Source: Litoditis marina
Taxonomy: Eukaryota; Nematoda; Chromadorea; Rhabditida; Rhabditidae
NCBI GenBank assembly: GCA_964036275.1
Contig: OZ038439.1
Coordinates: 11,868,095-11,932,094 of the forward strand
Direction: 5' to 3'
Length of the DNA stretch: 64,000 bases
Both the position numbers and the translations under genes were made by a program. This document shows, one piece after another, positions 32,958 to 44,639 of the stretch (position 1 is its first letter; every line of letters starts with the position of its first letter). Under the pieces are notes generated by a model. That model ran no database searches and had not been told where the DNA came from. It saw only the letters and a program-made list of their open reading frames with translations.

Positions 32958-33524
32958 CGTGAAATAGCCGTAACAAGAATGATGGGATGAACAGGAAAAT
33001 CTCGCGAACAGTTATGAATATCCATCAAAGATGTTAAAAAACAGATTATGCCAGATTTCAATGAAGATACTCGGCCGCAACGAAACAATGAGCACGATTT
33101 CGGGATATTCTATGTAAACTCCTAACAATTTTATTTGAACAACTCTTTCAAACACACATCAGAACACAAACACATTGGTATGAGATACTTCGATCGTAGG
33201 AGAAGGACTACAGTATGTAATTGAGTTGGTTTTGCAATCCCATCAGTTCTGGTACGAAGTTTTCCGGACTAAATTCCAATTCGAAAACCTCAAGCCTCTA
33301 AATACCCGGAATTTCCAAAACTCGATAAATTCGAACTATTCAAAATTTGAAAAAAACTCTTAAAACTTGATTAACAGTCCTACTACAGTAGAAGTCCACA
33401 CATGATAGACGACCACTATACAACCTCACCTGACTTTCGAATACGGAACGCAATCTTGGAGATACGGGCCCATTGTTTGTATGGTTGTTAGTCTGAAAAT
33501 CGAAAAATATAATCAATATTAGTA
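32958..33524. other. no gene recognised
   Basis: Noncoding. The only recognisable item is the 55-bp repeat (about 33118-33176) shared with 24.9 kb. Confidence 0.5.
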
Positions 33525-33838
33525 TAGAAAATGAGTGTGAAGAAAGTAAAGATTAGTTTTGGATAAACATGTACAAGAAATATAAAATAAGTTTAATAAA
33601 AATTTTCCGAGGAAAACTCTAATCTCGCTCGGTTCGAAATTTGAGAAAAAGGTTACCGAGTTTTTTGTTACCGGAAGAAAACTTGACTGCGACTCACAAT
33701 AACCTAGCTTATACGCCGTTGTTTTCAAGAGAAGCGAAATTAGCCTTTCCCTCAAAATATTTTCATTGGACTTCTTTTATATTTCTTGTACATGTTTATC
33801 CAAAACTAATCTTTACTTGCTTTACACCCGTTTTTTAT
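33525..33838. mobile_element. palindromic MITE, ACGAGTGTAAAGAAAG family, copy 2
   Basis: The same arms and interior as the 13188 copy (for example TTTTTTGTTACCGGAAGAAA). The ends are TATAGAAAATGAGTG and CACCCGTTTTTTATA. Length is about 314 bp. Confidence 0.75.
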
Positions 33839-34034
33839 AGTAATAGGAGTAGATTTCATATTTTTCACGCTCTCACTCATTTAACAAATCAAAGTAAAAT
33901 GTAAATAAGTGAAACGAAACATCGGTACTAGTGCTTTTATTTACGATTTTTCTCGACGGTTAACGCTTCACATGCTATTTGACCAACATCGATTAATCAC
34001 TGAACTAATAGCGCTAACATAACTGGTTTGAATT

Positions 34035-34515
34035 ACCAGAGTACGTATGCTAGAAGATTCCGGCACCTTCATCCCATTCTGCGTCTTTCGCTTTCCCAAA
34101 GTCTAACGAACACGCATCCATACATACCAATCATTGAAACATCTCCGACTACCCACATCAAATTCATAGAAAATGTACGTTTCCATGATTTTTCTCCATG
34201 TACGGGAGATTCGCTCACTGTTCTGCAAGAATATATCTGCATGAGGATAGTAATTAAAGCAATAGATCATGTGGACTAATCCCGTTTCAACGGTCCTTTA
34301 AACTGCCACGATTGAAAAATGTACTGCAGTTTAAAGAACCGAAGCGCTGGGGTTGGTCCAGGTAAGTGTCCTTTTTAACAAGTATTCCATGACGGTCCAA
34401 GAAAACACTTTTGGAGTTCACGTGAGAAGCTCAAGAACATCACGTTCATCATACTAATCGGAACGTTCGCCATAAATCAATATATTCAGTACCTTATATC
34501 ATACGTAAACAGGTG
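34035..34515. repeat. composite of partial repeats
   Basis: In order: a left arm of the palindromic GATCCCGGCACC family (about 34037-34080), a segment shared with 21.64-21.79 kb (about 34094-34258), a partial relative of the 121-bp TTAA element (about 34265-34375, with CAGTTTAAAGAACCGAAGCG), and the repeat shared with 23.43-23.57 kb. It looks like nested insertions. Confidence 0.55.
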
Positions 34516-34959
34516 CGAGATCAATTTTCAAGGAATTACAAAACATATTATGTAATTTTTTTAAAGATGAGAAACTCAGGTGCCTAGTTCAGTAATTTTT
34601 TCAGTTGAACTGAATTGAATTGTTTCAGAAAAATGTGTGCAACAGAACAAATACATTACAAGTACTTTCTAGGACATATATATTAGAAAAGTAAGAGAAA
34701 TAAAATAAACGAACTCCAGAGAGACGACTACCATGAGATCAAAGTACATAGTCTAGACACATCAAGCGAAAAAGGCGTGAAAAACACGTGTACGAAAAAG
34801 GCGTGAAAAACACAAAAACACGATATATAGAATAAGAACATTATTCTGGAAGGGACAAACGGAACTTATACTTTTCGGCTTGTCTGAAATCAGTGGGTGG
34901 TCGATTGGATGTAAACCGAGAAAAATATCGTACATTTCATAGTTGAAAAGCGGGGTTTA

Positions 34960-35246
34960 TTGTACAATCGTCCCCCCCCCCCCCTTGAGCCGAAATAGGT
35001 TGGAATCCGACCCGTAGTACAATCACCCCCCACCCCCACCCCCATAGGGGGGTGATTGTACAACGTCCTCCTTTACTACAGGTTTGGATTGAGTGGGGGG
35101 TGATTGTTAAACGTCGACATTGTACAATTACCCTCCATTTACAATGACCCCCCGTTTACAATAGCCCCCCTCTCTATAGGGAATCGTATTGGGAGGGGGT
35201 GATAGTACTACGGGGGGGGGGGGGGGGGGGCAATTGTACAATTTTC
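34960..35246. mobile_element. poly-C/poly-G inverted element, copy 2
   Basis: The ends are TGTACAATCG plus a 13-base C run and a 19-base G run plus CAATTGTACA, so the terminal inverted repeats contain the homopolymers. The interior has GGTGATTGTTAAACGTCGAC and TCTCTATAGGGAATCGTATT, as in the 4.3-kb copy. Confidence 0.7.
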
Positions 35247-35249
35247 CCG

Positions 35250-36780
35250 AAAAGCGGATGAATTCGGACCACTGAAAAAGCAACTGGAACATTCAAAAAA
35301 ACCACTTGAATGACTTTTGGGATGTCGACTGAATAGAGTCTACTGGCTGCACTCGACAATGCGTGGGAATAAAGTGTAGTACAATTAGTACAAGTGAACG
35401 TGTGAAAACAGATACAGTTGCCGTTTCGATTGATTTGTATACTTGCAAGTATGTGGTATACAAGAGGACATACAAGCATGTGATATACAAGACTTCACGT
35501 TAATTCTAACATTGTTTCTTTGCGCTCTGAACCTTGGCTCTCCCTCGTTCAAAAGGCACATGAAGCAAGAAGTTGGGAGAACGCCATGTGATACATTAGT
35601 TCACGTTTGTACTATGTGTAAAGTACATAAATGTGTTCAACAAATATTTAATATTGAATATTGATATACAGGAGGAAAACAATTAGAATACGAAAACATA
35701 AACGCGGAAATAAGTGTCGGAAATCAACAAACATCATTTGGTGATCACAAGTAAATAAAAAACTAAACATTATGACAATACGGATAAAACAACGCAAAAA
35801 AACAAACAGGATTTTTGGGGCCAATCTACACGTTAAAAGCATGAAACGAGGTTTACCGAACTCAGAAAACGTTGATAAACACTTTAAAATAGCGGAAGTG
35901 GATGAAAGTGTCACGTTAACGTAAGACAACAACAGAAACTTTTTTGAAGTCTGATTTCTGATAATTTTTGAAGAAATATCACATGTTGTACACTACTTGC
36001 AATAAGCAACTAGATATTGATATTTCACTCAGAATACGCCAGAATGTTTTCTTGGGATGTCAAACTGTAGATATTTTCACCCAAAAAAGAGATTTCAAAT
36101 CGCGCGAAAGAAAGATGACCGCTAAGAAGAGTTATTTTTTTAGGAACATACAGGCAAAACGTTTAGGTACAATAGGTAGCTAAACTTTCGAATAGAAAGA
36201 AATAGCGTGCAGGTCTATGAGACCCAGAGTATCTTAGCCTATCTGCGCCCTCCTTGACCTCCACATTCTCTTAGAGAGCAGTAATTGCAAGAAATACCGA
36301 ATAAATGAATGAATATAAATGATGTACACATAGAAGGTGTTTATTCTCAAAATTCGTTGCGAAACGGTGCCTTCAACTCTTGAAAGAATATTTGTATTGA
36401 ATAATTTACAATGGCGATCAATGACCGTCGCGCAAAAAGTCGCATCTTTTCAAAACAAATCGGTTGTTCAGAATATACCGAAGCAGTATTTGAAATATAA
36501 CACGACGCGTACTAGAAAAAGGCTGGAGAAGATATACTAAAAATTTTCAAGTTTACGCCAGTGGATAATTGGGAGTAAGACACAATGATATTGTTATCAC
36601 CAATTAGAGCACAATACAAATACAAATATGAACATGAACACCAGTGGTATATAAGTACTACAGTACAACGATTAAAGAATCAATCACCAACCTATCACAA
36701 CCAAAGACCGCGTGAGGATTTACGACGTGTCTTTCTCAAAACATACAAAGCTCTATATTTTTGAAACCACCCCTTTTGAA
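35250..36780. other. no gene assigned
   Basis: Open frames of 65-101 codons occur, but none shows a motif, family resemblance or coherent splice sites. Confidence 0.4.
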
Positions 36781-37035
36781 AATGTTTATTATCATATAAG
36801 ACGGTTCCAACTAAACTTTTTGAAAAATAGCCTCATTTTTCCGAAATCCTGTCATTGGGAATCCAGGTATAATAAGTTTGGATGAACGATCAGATTGACA
36901 GCTAGAGAGCAATTGTGTCAACGTGTTTTTGCCATTTGATAAAACCTCTGTAGACTTATTAACATGTGCCAATAAGGTTCATTGCGAATGACAAGTGTCA
37001 ATGAGAATGAGTGCTGGTAACAAATGATAAAACAA
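36780..37035. repeat. dispersed repeat with GACAAGTGTCAAT, inverted copy 1
   Basis: It contains AAGACGGTTCCAACTAAACT and CGAATGACAAGTGTCAATGA. A related unit lies inverted at 39425-39745. The family carries several GACAAGTG/CACTTGTC palindromic sites. Confidence 0.6.
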
Positions 37036-37687
37036 TTACATCAGCTGGCATATGCCAAAAAAGTTGATAAGTCGAATTTTCAATAAAAAAAACCGTATAT
37101 AAAACACACAGTCAAAATGATGTCAGTCATTAGATTATATAGTTATTAGCACTAAAAAATATATAGTTGTTAGCACTCAAGAAGTAGTACGGAAAAAAAG
37201 TAGTCTATTCCTCTACCGAGGGCGAGACAATCTAACAGTAAAAAAGACATGAAATGTTCTATAGCCGGGGTATTGCACTTATTACAACCATAACAACAAT
37301 GAGTATACGTGAAATACGTTAGAGAAGTAAGTTGAATAGGAAAACGCGAAAATAGGAAAATTAGTCAATAAGTTACAGGAATCTCGGTTCGTGAGTATGA
37401 AAAATATGTTAGTACCCGGATAATCATAAGTATAGTTCCACGATTAGCCGAAAACGTGAAAATCTATAATAAAATGTGATTATGCGAAGCAAAAGTGTTA
37501 AAACGAACATAGAAAGCAAGAGGGTATACGACCAAACTAATCCTTTGAATTGACAAAAATCTGGGTAAATTTGTTATAAGAAACATAAAAACATCTCACT
37601 CCTTATACAATCTTTCTATTCAACAGTAAATTGAGAATAAAAAGCTGCCACTGAGATCCACTCTTTCATGCCGTGCGCATTTGGCAC

Positions 37688-38282
37688 CTAGACGATCTTG
37701 AGAACAGAAGGACGGACGACGCTCGAATCTGAAAAAAAAACACAATTAACAAAGTGCAAAAACAGATTACTGTTGGACAGTATAATGCCACATACGCAGA
37801 TACGAGACTCTATAGAAATTTGAAAGCAAAAAATACTGTAGGCAAAAACAGCGTGATAAGGTGACAAGGACGAAGTCTAAAAAATAAGTTGTGATATCTA
37901 TAACAGGTAATAGCGGCTAACAGTAAAGGGTTACGAAAACGTGGCTTTCAACTTTCGCATGGCGTTTTTCCGAGTGGGATGAAAAAAACAAAATGAAAAT
38001 ACATAAACATGAAGAACTATAGGGATAACTCACTTTTATTGAAGAAAAGGACTCCTTCACGATAAAAACCAATTGCACACACGCCACAGTACCCTGAAAA
38101 TACTGACATAAAAACAACAGCAGAACTGAAACAAATAAAAGAAATCTAAATAACAAAAAAAAACACAAAAGTTTACAAAATGGAAAGGTTAAATTATGAA
38201 GTTACGCTGGCTACTGTTGACGAGCGACGCGGCGCGGTCGCGCTGCGGTTGACGTTTTCGAATTTCGGACCGCCGCCAGCTC
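37688..38282 (-). CDS. candidate 3' exons of an unrecognised gene
   Basis: Exon 38034-38093 (acceptor TTTTCAG, donor GTGAGT) and the terminal exon 37688-37728 (acceptor TTTTTTCAG, stop TAG) join in phase. They encode YCGVCAIGFYREGVLFFNK followed by SSVVRPSVLKIV and a stop. An exon-like GC-rich piece with acceptor ATAG ends at about 38282, but its donor and frame are unclear. The family is unknown. Phase agreement across two clean introns is the main support. Confidence 0.33.
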
Positions 38283-39424
38283 CTATAAAAAATAATTTTC
38301 ATCATTAGTTTTCGTGCTATTTCGCATATTTTTGTTTCATTAGTTCATGTAAGTCACGTTTAACCCCACTGGTGTCGTTTTATGCAAGTGTATGTTGTCT
38401 TTCTTTGCTTTTTCATGGAATGTTTCTGTATTATTCTAATTTGTGTAATTGCCTTTTTATATTTCAGGTTCTGTGCAGAGATTACTCTTGTTGGTCGTCG
38501 GTTAGGATCTACACGACCATACAAAAAGATGTGAGTTAGAACAGCTGTTTTTTTGTTCAAGGAAGCTTGGTAATTTTGGTATCCACACATGACCTCTTAT
38601 TAACGTTGTGATTCGCGATTTACTCCACACATGACCTCTCATCAACGGTGTGAAAAGCGATTTACTTAAAACTGTGCAATGTTTTCCCTGGTTCATCTCC
38701 GTAGTTGTTCAGAATTGTGTGCACTCCCTTTTAAACGATTAACGACTACTGACTTTCTTGGCGAATTTCATTCCAAACCAACTATTTTCCAACCAGAGTC
38801 CAACCGATTCTTTCTGGACCAGATGATTCGCTCCTGTATGCAACCCAATTAAAATGAATAGTTTTAACTGAATCAAATGAAGCGAATCGTGCAAAATTCA
38901 GTAATATAACTTACCAATTGCCATTTATGCAACTATCTTTGCTAATTTATTGAGCCCATAATTGAATATCAACGTTTCTATTTTGCTAGTGATTATGTAA
39001 CTGTTCACTGTTCAGATGTGTCCGTAGCTCTATCGACCCACCTGGAAGGCGTCGTTGTGAATGTGATTGTGAGCACGTCTCTACACGATAATGGTAGCTC
39101 TCAACATGTAATATGTACCCAAGCCTTCAGCAATATGCTACTTCTCTTCTATTCATTTCTCATAATATCATATACAAAGATTTCCACTATCTTCACGTTG
39201 TTTGTATATCCACTGTTGTACATGACATTATTTATATTAGCCCGTTATTTGTCACTGCTCCTACTCATGAAATCATAGCATCTCATGAAAGCTAATCATT
39301 CATTATGATAAATCTAGTTTAAAACCAATTCCATTGTATTGCTAGGTTGGTAAGGAAGGAAAATACCCCATGCTGTTATTCAATTTTATACGAGTGTGGT
39401 AATTTATAATTTTTATTACGAGTT
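38283..39424. other. weak exon-like signals only
   Basis: Plus-strand pieces at about 38469-38530 (acceptor TTTCAG, donor GTGAGT) and 39016-39091 (TTCAG, GTAGCT) are open. They cannot be tied into one frame with a start or stop. Confidence 0.3.
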
Positions 39425-39745
39425 TAATTTTGTGCCCATTGTTGACAAGTGTCAATCTAGTTGGCGTGATAATATCAGTTGTCAATCTCGATGAGAGATC
39501 CTATCACATGCCAATATCAATGAACTATGTTATCATTTGCCAATGAAGTTTGACTCACAATAGCACTTGTCAAAGCGATTATTAACGAATATCACTTGTC
39601 AAAAACAACGTTTACAAAAGTGGGGAGATTCAGCGGTTGTTTTGGCAATGAAAACAATATATTGCCAAGGCATTCCTAATGACAAGATTTCGGGAAAATG
39701 TTGCTCTTTTTCAAAAAATTTAGTTGGAACCGTCTTATATGTACA
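39425..39745. repeat. dispersed repeat with GACAAGTGTCAAT, inverted copy 2
   Basis: It has several TTGACAAGTG/CACTTGTCA motifs and ends with AGTTGGAACCGTCTTATATG, the reverse complement of the 36.8-kb copy. Confidence 0.6.
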
Positions 39746-40306
39746 AGTTTATTGACTAAACTCAATGCCGCATTCCTTTGATATCGCATTAAATATGCGT
39801 CTAGATATTACGAGATTGTGAATTAAACGTCGGACGCAGTGGCGCATCTTATGAATAGATACCGCTCTGAGAGAAGGGTACCTAGAAGATGTATTGTTTG
39901 CAACCGTGTAAATTATACTTTTTAGTGCATTCATCTTGAGCCCGCTCCTGGGACGTACGTATCTAAGTATGCCGGGTTTAATGTGCGGTTATAGGCGGGT
40001 AATACTGGTCACGACAGTCGTCAAGCGAAAATTGGAACTTCTAAGCTAAGACTTGCCACGACCGTCACTAAAGAGGTCAGAGTGTGATGAACTTTAACAG
40101 GTTTACATGCGAGAGAAAAACATTTTGACACTCACGGTTGTGCGTACCAGTGTGGTTATAAAAAATTACTCAAAATATTCAACAACAAGAACCCCCAAAA
40201 ACGAGAATTTACAATGAGCAAAGTCAAAAGAAATGTGAGAGTTAGATCATGAGATAACTCTCTATTCGCTTCGCAAAAGTGGTTCCAGAACTTCTTCATA
40301 CTTGGG
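39746..40306. other. no gene recognised
   Basis: Nothing supportable in this stretch apart from the flank of the OAC pseudogene. Confidence 0.5.
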
Positions 40307-40576
40307 TCAAACCAATTCTAGGCCTTCTGGTGTCAGATGAGTACCATCGCCGTAATAGGCATGTAAACTGGATCGATTATACAGATACAAGAATTCGCCC
40401 TCGAACAGAGCCTGGAAATCGTAGAAAAAATTATCAGTGTGTTCATTTTCGGATGACTTTCTAGTTTTATTGTTTGGAAATTTAGTTCTACTTTAGTTCT
40501 GTCATTACATCAATACGCGCAATGTTTACTATCTCATGTTTTCGAACAACAAGTTTTTGATTAGAAAAGTTATAAA

Positions 40577-42040
40577 TCGCGCACAGCGCGAAGCGCTGCG
40601 TGTGAGTTGTGTTTGGTTTGGCCATTGCGCACCCATTTTTGGCTTTCAAACCACAGAAGTCTTCAAATAAAACATTTTTTTCGAAATTTAAAGAAAGAGA
40701 GAGCTAGATATCTATTAAATACATGCTGTGTGAAAAAATTAGGAAAATCGGTCATGGTTGAAAAAAGTTATGCTGTCGTGTCGTTATGAAAATTTCCATT
40801 GTCCCTCGTCGCTCGTCGCGCGTCCCTCGTCCCTCGTCCCTCGTCCCTCGTCCCTCGTCCCTCGTCCCTCGTCCCTCGTCCCTCGTCCCTCGTCCCTCGT
40901 CCCTCGTCCCTCGTCCCTCGTCCCTCGTCCCTCGTCCCTCGTCCCTCGTCCCTCGTCCCTCGTCCCTCGTCCCTCGTCCCTCGTCCCTCGTCCCTCGTCC
41001 CTCGTCCCTCGTCCCTCGTCCCTCGTCCCTCGTCCCTCGTCCCTCGTCCCTCGTCCCTCGTCCCTCGTCCCTCGTCCCTCGTCCCTCGTCCCTCGTCCCT
41101 CGTCCAATATCCGCATAGAAAATTATTTTTTTTACTACTGGACCAATCCGGCTGAAATTTGGCACACATGTGTAAACCCCAAAGTTAGCGCGGCTCAAGA
41201 AGTTTGGTGATGTCACGTTTTGTTTGGCGCTTGGCGCGGGCGCCAATAGGCGCCAGTAGCAGGAAAATATGTGTTCCCATGGATGAAATGCTCCGAAATT
41301 CTGCACAGAGGTTAGATTAGTGAATCTCAGCCTTCTCTGGAAATTTGGTGTCATGCTTTATATTTGGCGCCAAACGCTGGCGCCCAGTGGCGCCAAATTA
41401 GAACAACGCCAGGCAAGTAGGGTAACGAGCGAAATGTTTCACAGATGTCCGAACTATGAACACAGTTGACGAATACGGCTTGAATACCAACATTTCTTTG
41501 ACATTCTGCGCCAAAACGGTACTTTATCCGCCAAATGGCGCCAAAATTGAAAATAGGGTTTTGAACCAAAAAACAGTCGGAAATTGTGCTAATTGGTCGA
41601 GGCCATTCATTCCAAGTTTTTTGTTACTAATTAGAGTAATTTTATATTTGGCGCCAAACGCTGGCGCCCAGTGGCGCCAAATTAGAACAACGCCAGGCAA
41701 GTAGGGTAACGAGCGAAATGTTCCACAGATGTTCGAACCATGAACATAGTTAACGAATATGGCTTGGATAGCAACATTTCTTCGACATTCTGCGCCAAAA
41801 CGGTACTTTATCCGCCAATTGGCGCCAAAATTGAAAATAGGGTTTTTGAACCAAAAAACAGTCGGAAATTGTGCTAATTGGTCGAGGCCATTCATTCCAA
41901 GTTATTTGTTACGAATTAGAGTCTATATCTGGCGCCAATGGCTGGCGCCCGTTCGCGCCAATGGAGAAAATATTTTCTTACTGTAATGACGCAGATTTTT
42001 CACAATACTCGGATTTCAATTACCGAAGCGGAAAAAAAGC
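40577..42040 (+). mobile_element. large GGCGCC-rich element, copy b
   Basis: The same start palindrome and internal order as the 13503 copy, including the lead segment ending near TTATGCTGTCGTGTCGTTAT. The heptamer array is hugely expanded, and there are two 285-bp GGCGCC units (about 41362-41930). It sits inside the 40.3-44.6 kb OAC pseudogene and continues into a segment shared with 19.3-19.45 kb. Confidence 0.8.
40801..41105. repeat. CCCTCGT heptamer array, about 43 units
   Basis: A nearly pure tandem array of CCCTCGT, with variants CGCTCGT and CGCGCGT at the left edge. Because 7 is not a multiple of 3, all frames give repeats of the kind PSSLVPR or RGTRDEG. The long overlapping open frames are artefacts. 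The matching site in the 13.5-kb element has only about seven units. Confidence 0.97.
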
Positions 42041-42194
42041 TGTTTTTTGAATGTTTCAGGATCACATCGTTTGAAAACCTGGAACTTTCAGATATCAAGA
42101 TGTTTGATAGTCACCACTATTCAAAAATCGTTTTTCTAAGTCAACTCTAGAAGTGGTTGTACTAGTACAACTAGCAAAAAGAGAACAATTTGTA

Positions 42195-42523
42195 AAAAGT
42201 GGGGGACCAGGAAGTGTGTGAGTTCTGTTCGGTTTCACCGTTTTCTGCAAAAAATGAACAATACGATGTTGTGAATGAGTGTGCAACAAAAAAAGAACAA
42301 TACATTTGTTTGCACAACGGTTCACAACGTTCTTAGGGGAAACCACTATGCACTTTTACGTTCAAGTTATACTTTGTATATTCTGTTTCTTGTGAATCGT
42401 TGTGCAAACAAATGTATTGTTCTTTTTTTGTTGCACACTCATTCACAACATCGTATTGTTCATTTTTTTGCAGAAAACGGTGAAACCGAACAGAACTCAC
42501 ACACTTCCTGGTCCCCCACTTTT
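42195..42523. mobile_element. 329-bp palindromic TA-flanked MITE, copy 3
   Basis: Ends AAAAGTGGGGGACCAGGAAG and the reverse complement, with TA at 42193-42194 and 42524-42525. The interior is inverted relative to copy 1, as expected for a fold-back element that can flip. Confidence 0.85.
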
Positions 42524-42539
42524 TACAAATGTATTATAA

Positions 42540-43060
42540 CTTGTACACCATATTTTGTGACACATCTGCAGTTCTGACAACAAACATTGACTGCTCGTTT
42601 CACTTTTTACGATACGAATTGCTGTGATACTGTAGCAGAAGTATTCTGCAAAAATAGAACAATACAAATGTTGCACAGTGGTTCACAACGCACGCATGTC
42701 ATTGAAGTACACATGAAATACCCTTCGGCGATTTCTGAAATGTTATGCGGGTTTCGTGAACCACTGTGCAACATTGTAATATTGAAGCATGTAATATTAT
42801 GAGCGCGTAACAGGGTAACCATACCCTTTTTCTTCTCAACATTTGCTCTCCATTCACTCCATTGGAGTGCCACATACTATGTGGAAGTCACGTGTTAAAT
42901 CACGAATAAATCTATTCTATTCTATTCTATTTGTATTGTTCTATTTTTGCAGAATACTTCTGCTACAGTATCACAACAATCCGTATCGTTCACTTTTTGC
43001 TGATATAGAGGTCAAACCAAACACAACTCACACATTTGTTGGTTCCCCCACTTTTTACTA
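42540..43060. mobile_element. diverged palindromic element with an insertion
   Basis: Arms containing TTCTGCAAAAATAGAACAAT face each other (about 42650 and 42945). The right end, CCCCCACTTTTTA, matches the 328-bp family. Inside is a retroposon-like tail (about 42864-42930) with ACATACTATGTGGAAGTCAC followed by a TCTAT repeat. That tail also occurs at 20.28 and 49.78 kb. Confidence 0.5.
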
Positions 43061-43899
43061 ATTAGTAGTAATTTTCCCCTCTCCGCTTTCTATTTTGGGA
43101 TCGAACCTTATTTGATTGCAAACCTGATCCCAGTATCACTTCGATTCATAGATTGGCTGCATATTCGAAGTGAATGTCAGAGCCCATTTCAAATCAGTCA
43201 GTATATCTTCACGATCCGACTTTATGACAATAATATAGCAACCTGATACGCGAAAATTTTGAGAAACACGATGGGAGAATTAATTGGTCTGAATACTAAA
43301 TTTTGTGGGGAGTTTTCGCGGGACTGAAACTCCAATTGTTGGTGGGGAATAGGATTTGAAGTAGGTGTGGAATTGCCTCTTGAAATTGACATTGAGTACA
43401 AAATGACATTTTTACCGGTGAATTCTTAGCAAAAAAAGTCGTGATTGTTTTTTGTCAGCCTAAATATTTGAGTATATGATTGGAATTCGAGAGAAACGCT
43501 AGGAAACACTTAAAATATACAATCGTATGTTTGTAAGCCATTCAGCATATCAGCCTGAAAATTTGAAGAAAATGATTTGATTATCAAAATTGAAGAGAAC
43601 TCTTACCGAGATATATTAGTACACATAACGAAAAACAGCGGGACTATGCGTCTGAATCGTCTCTGGTAGAAATCGCTGACAACCGATAGAGAAATAGGAT
43701 TTCGGGACAGTATAGTACTCATCAGAAATCCAGAAAGGACAAAAAACCTGTAAGTTTCAATCTTGACAAAAATCAAAATACAGAATAACTATACAGGCTT
43801 GTACTACGCCTATCGATGAAAAGCTTGATTGTATTTCATTTTCATCAGAAAGTGCTATACTTCTCCGTAAACCACACTTATAAATTATCAGGGGCCACG

Positions 43900-44490
43900 T
43901 CTCGAATGTTCTCTTAGTAACCCGTTCTGCCATAGGTGAACATCCTAAAACAATATTTGTTTTTGTTGGTTTTCTTGTTAGACCGAACACGAGGTGATAT
44001 GATGTTTTATTTAGTGCTGACGTTTCGGCGGGTTTGCCGTCTTCAGAGCCTGAAAAAGGCATCAATAAACTATTTACAACAAACTCGATACAGTCGCGCC
44101 AGGATACAACTCAAAAGTATTTCAAATAGTACCTAGAGATCATGACTAACTTGAATCTAACACAACTTTGACACACCTCATCCACCGAAGCTTTATCTAG
44201 TTCGGTCTAAGAACAAAACCAACAAAACATTACAAAAATGCCGAGGTTCAAAAACGATAGGACATGAAGAATATTCATTTTGTCATAACCATAACATATA
44301 CACAATGAATCTTTATTGTTATTGTTATTATTACTATTATCTGAAAGTGAATTATCACCTGTTGCAACGAGTCGACTACATAAAGACAGTTTTAAAAATA
44401 GACCCTAATCAAGGTAGTCCATTTCACACCCATCCAACTGTGTGAAAAGTCACGTGTTGAAATGCAAATAAATATATCTATTTATCCAAC
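43900..44490 (+). mobile_element. retroposon-like segment in pseudogene intron
   Basis: It contains TGACGTTTCGGCGGGTTTGC followed by CGTCTTCAGAGCC. It ends with AAGTCACGTGTTGAAATGCA and an AAATAAATATATC-type tail. Similar tails occur near 20.3, 42.9 and 49.8 kb. A 3' part of a non-LTR element is an inference; no reverse transcriptase is seen. Confidence 0.3.
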
Positions 44491-44639
44491 CCTGTAGTTC
44501 AATCTCGTGATCATACACAACTCACATATCCACTCCCACAAAACCTAATGGGAATCGCGTAGGAACCAGATGAAATATGAGAACTAATAACACAGCGACG
44601 CCTCGAATACCTTGCAAGTCGTCTCGCTTCATGTTCCTG

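Larger units (their letters stand above)
40307..44632 (-). pseudogene. OAC acyltransferase copy, core replaced by repeats
   Basis: Recognisable exons: 44526-44632 (MKRDDLQGIRG ... IFHLVP ... GVD), 43607-43747 (FFVLSGFLMSTILS ... RRIVPLFF) and 43124-43242 (DLKWALTFTSNMQPI). The last of these has an in-frame TGA after YESK and a phase that does not fit the preceding exon. The final exon, 40307-40411, encodes ALFEGEFLYLYN ... GDGTHLTPEGLELV. It ends in TGA, and coding-like sequence continues for about 14 codons past it. Exons for the remaining membrane helices and the GNS block are missing. Between the third and last exons lie only repeats: a GGCGCC element, a heptamer array and palindromic MITEs. 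It differs enough from the 47-63 kb pair to be an older paralogue. Confidence 0.85.

Noticed and set aside
32661..32962. Ser/Leu-rich and Arg/Glu-rich frames
   Set aside because: Translation of CT/GA simple repeats.
40784..41354. Long overlapping open frames (110-200 codons) on both strands
   Set aside because: They are translations of the CCCTCGT heptamer array, open in all frames by composition.
43757..44065. 102-aa minus-strand frame in the OAC pseudogene intron
   Set aside because: It reads through a dispersed retroposon-like segment and has no domain.
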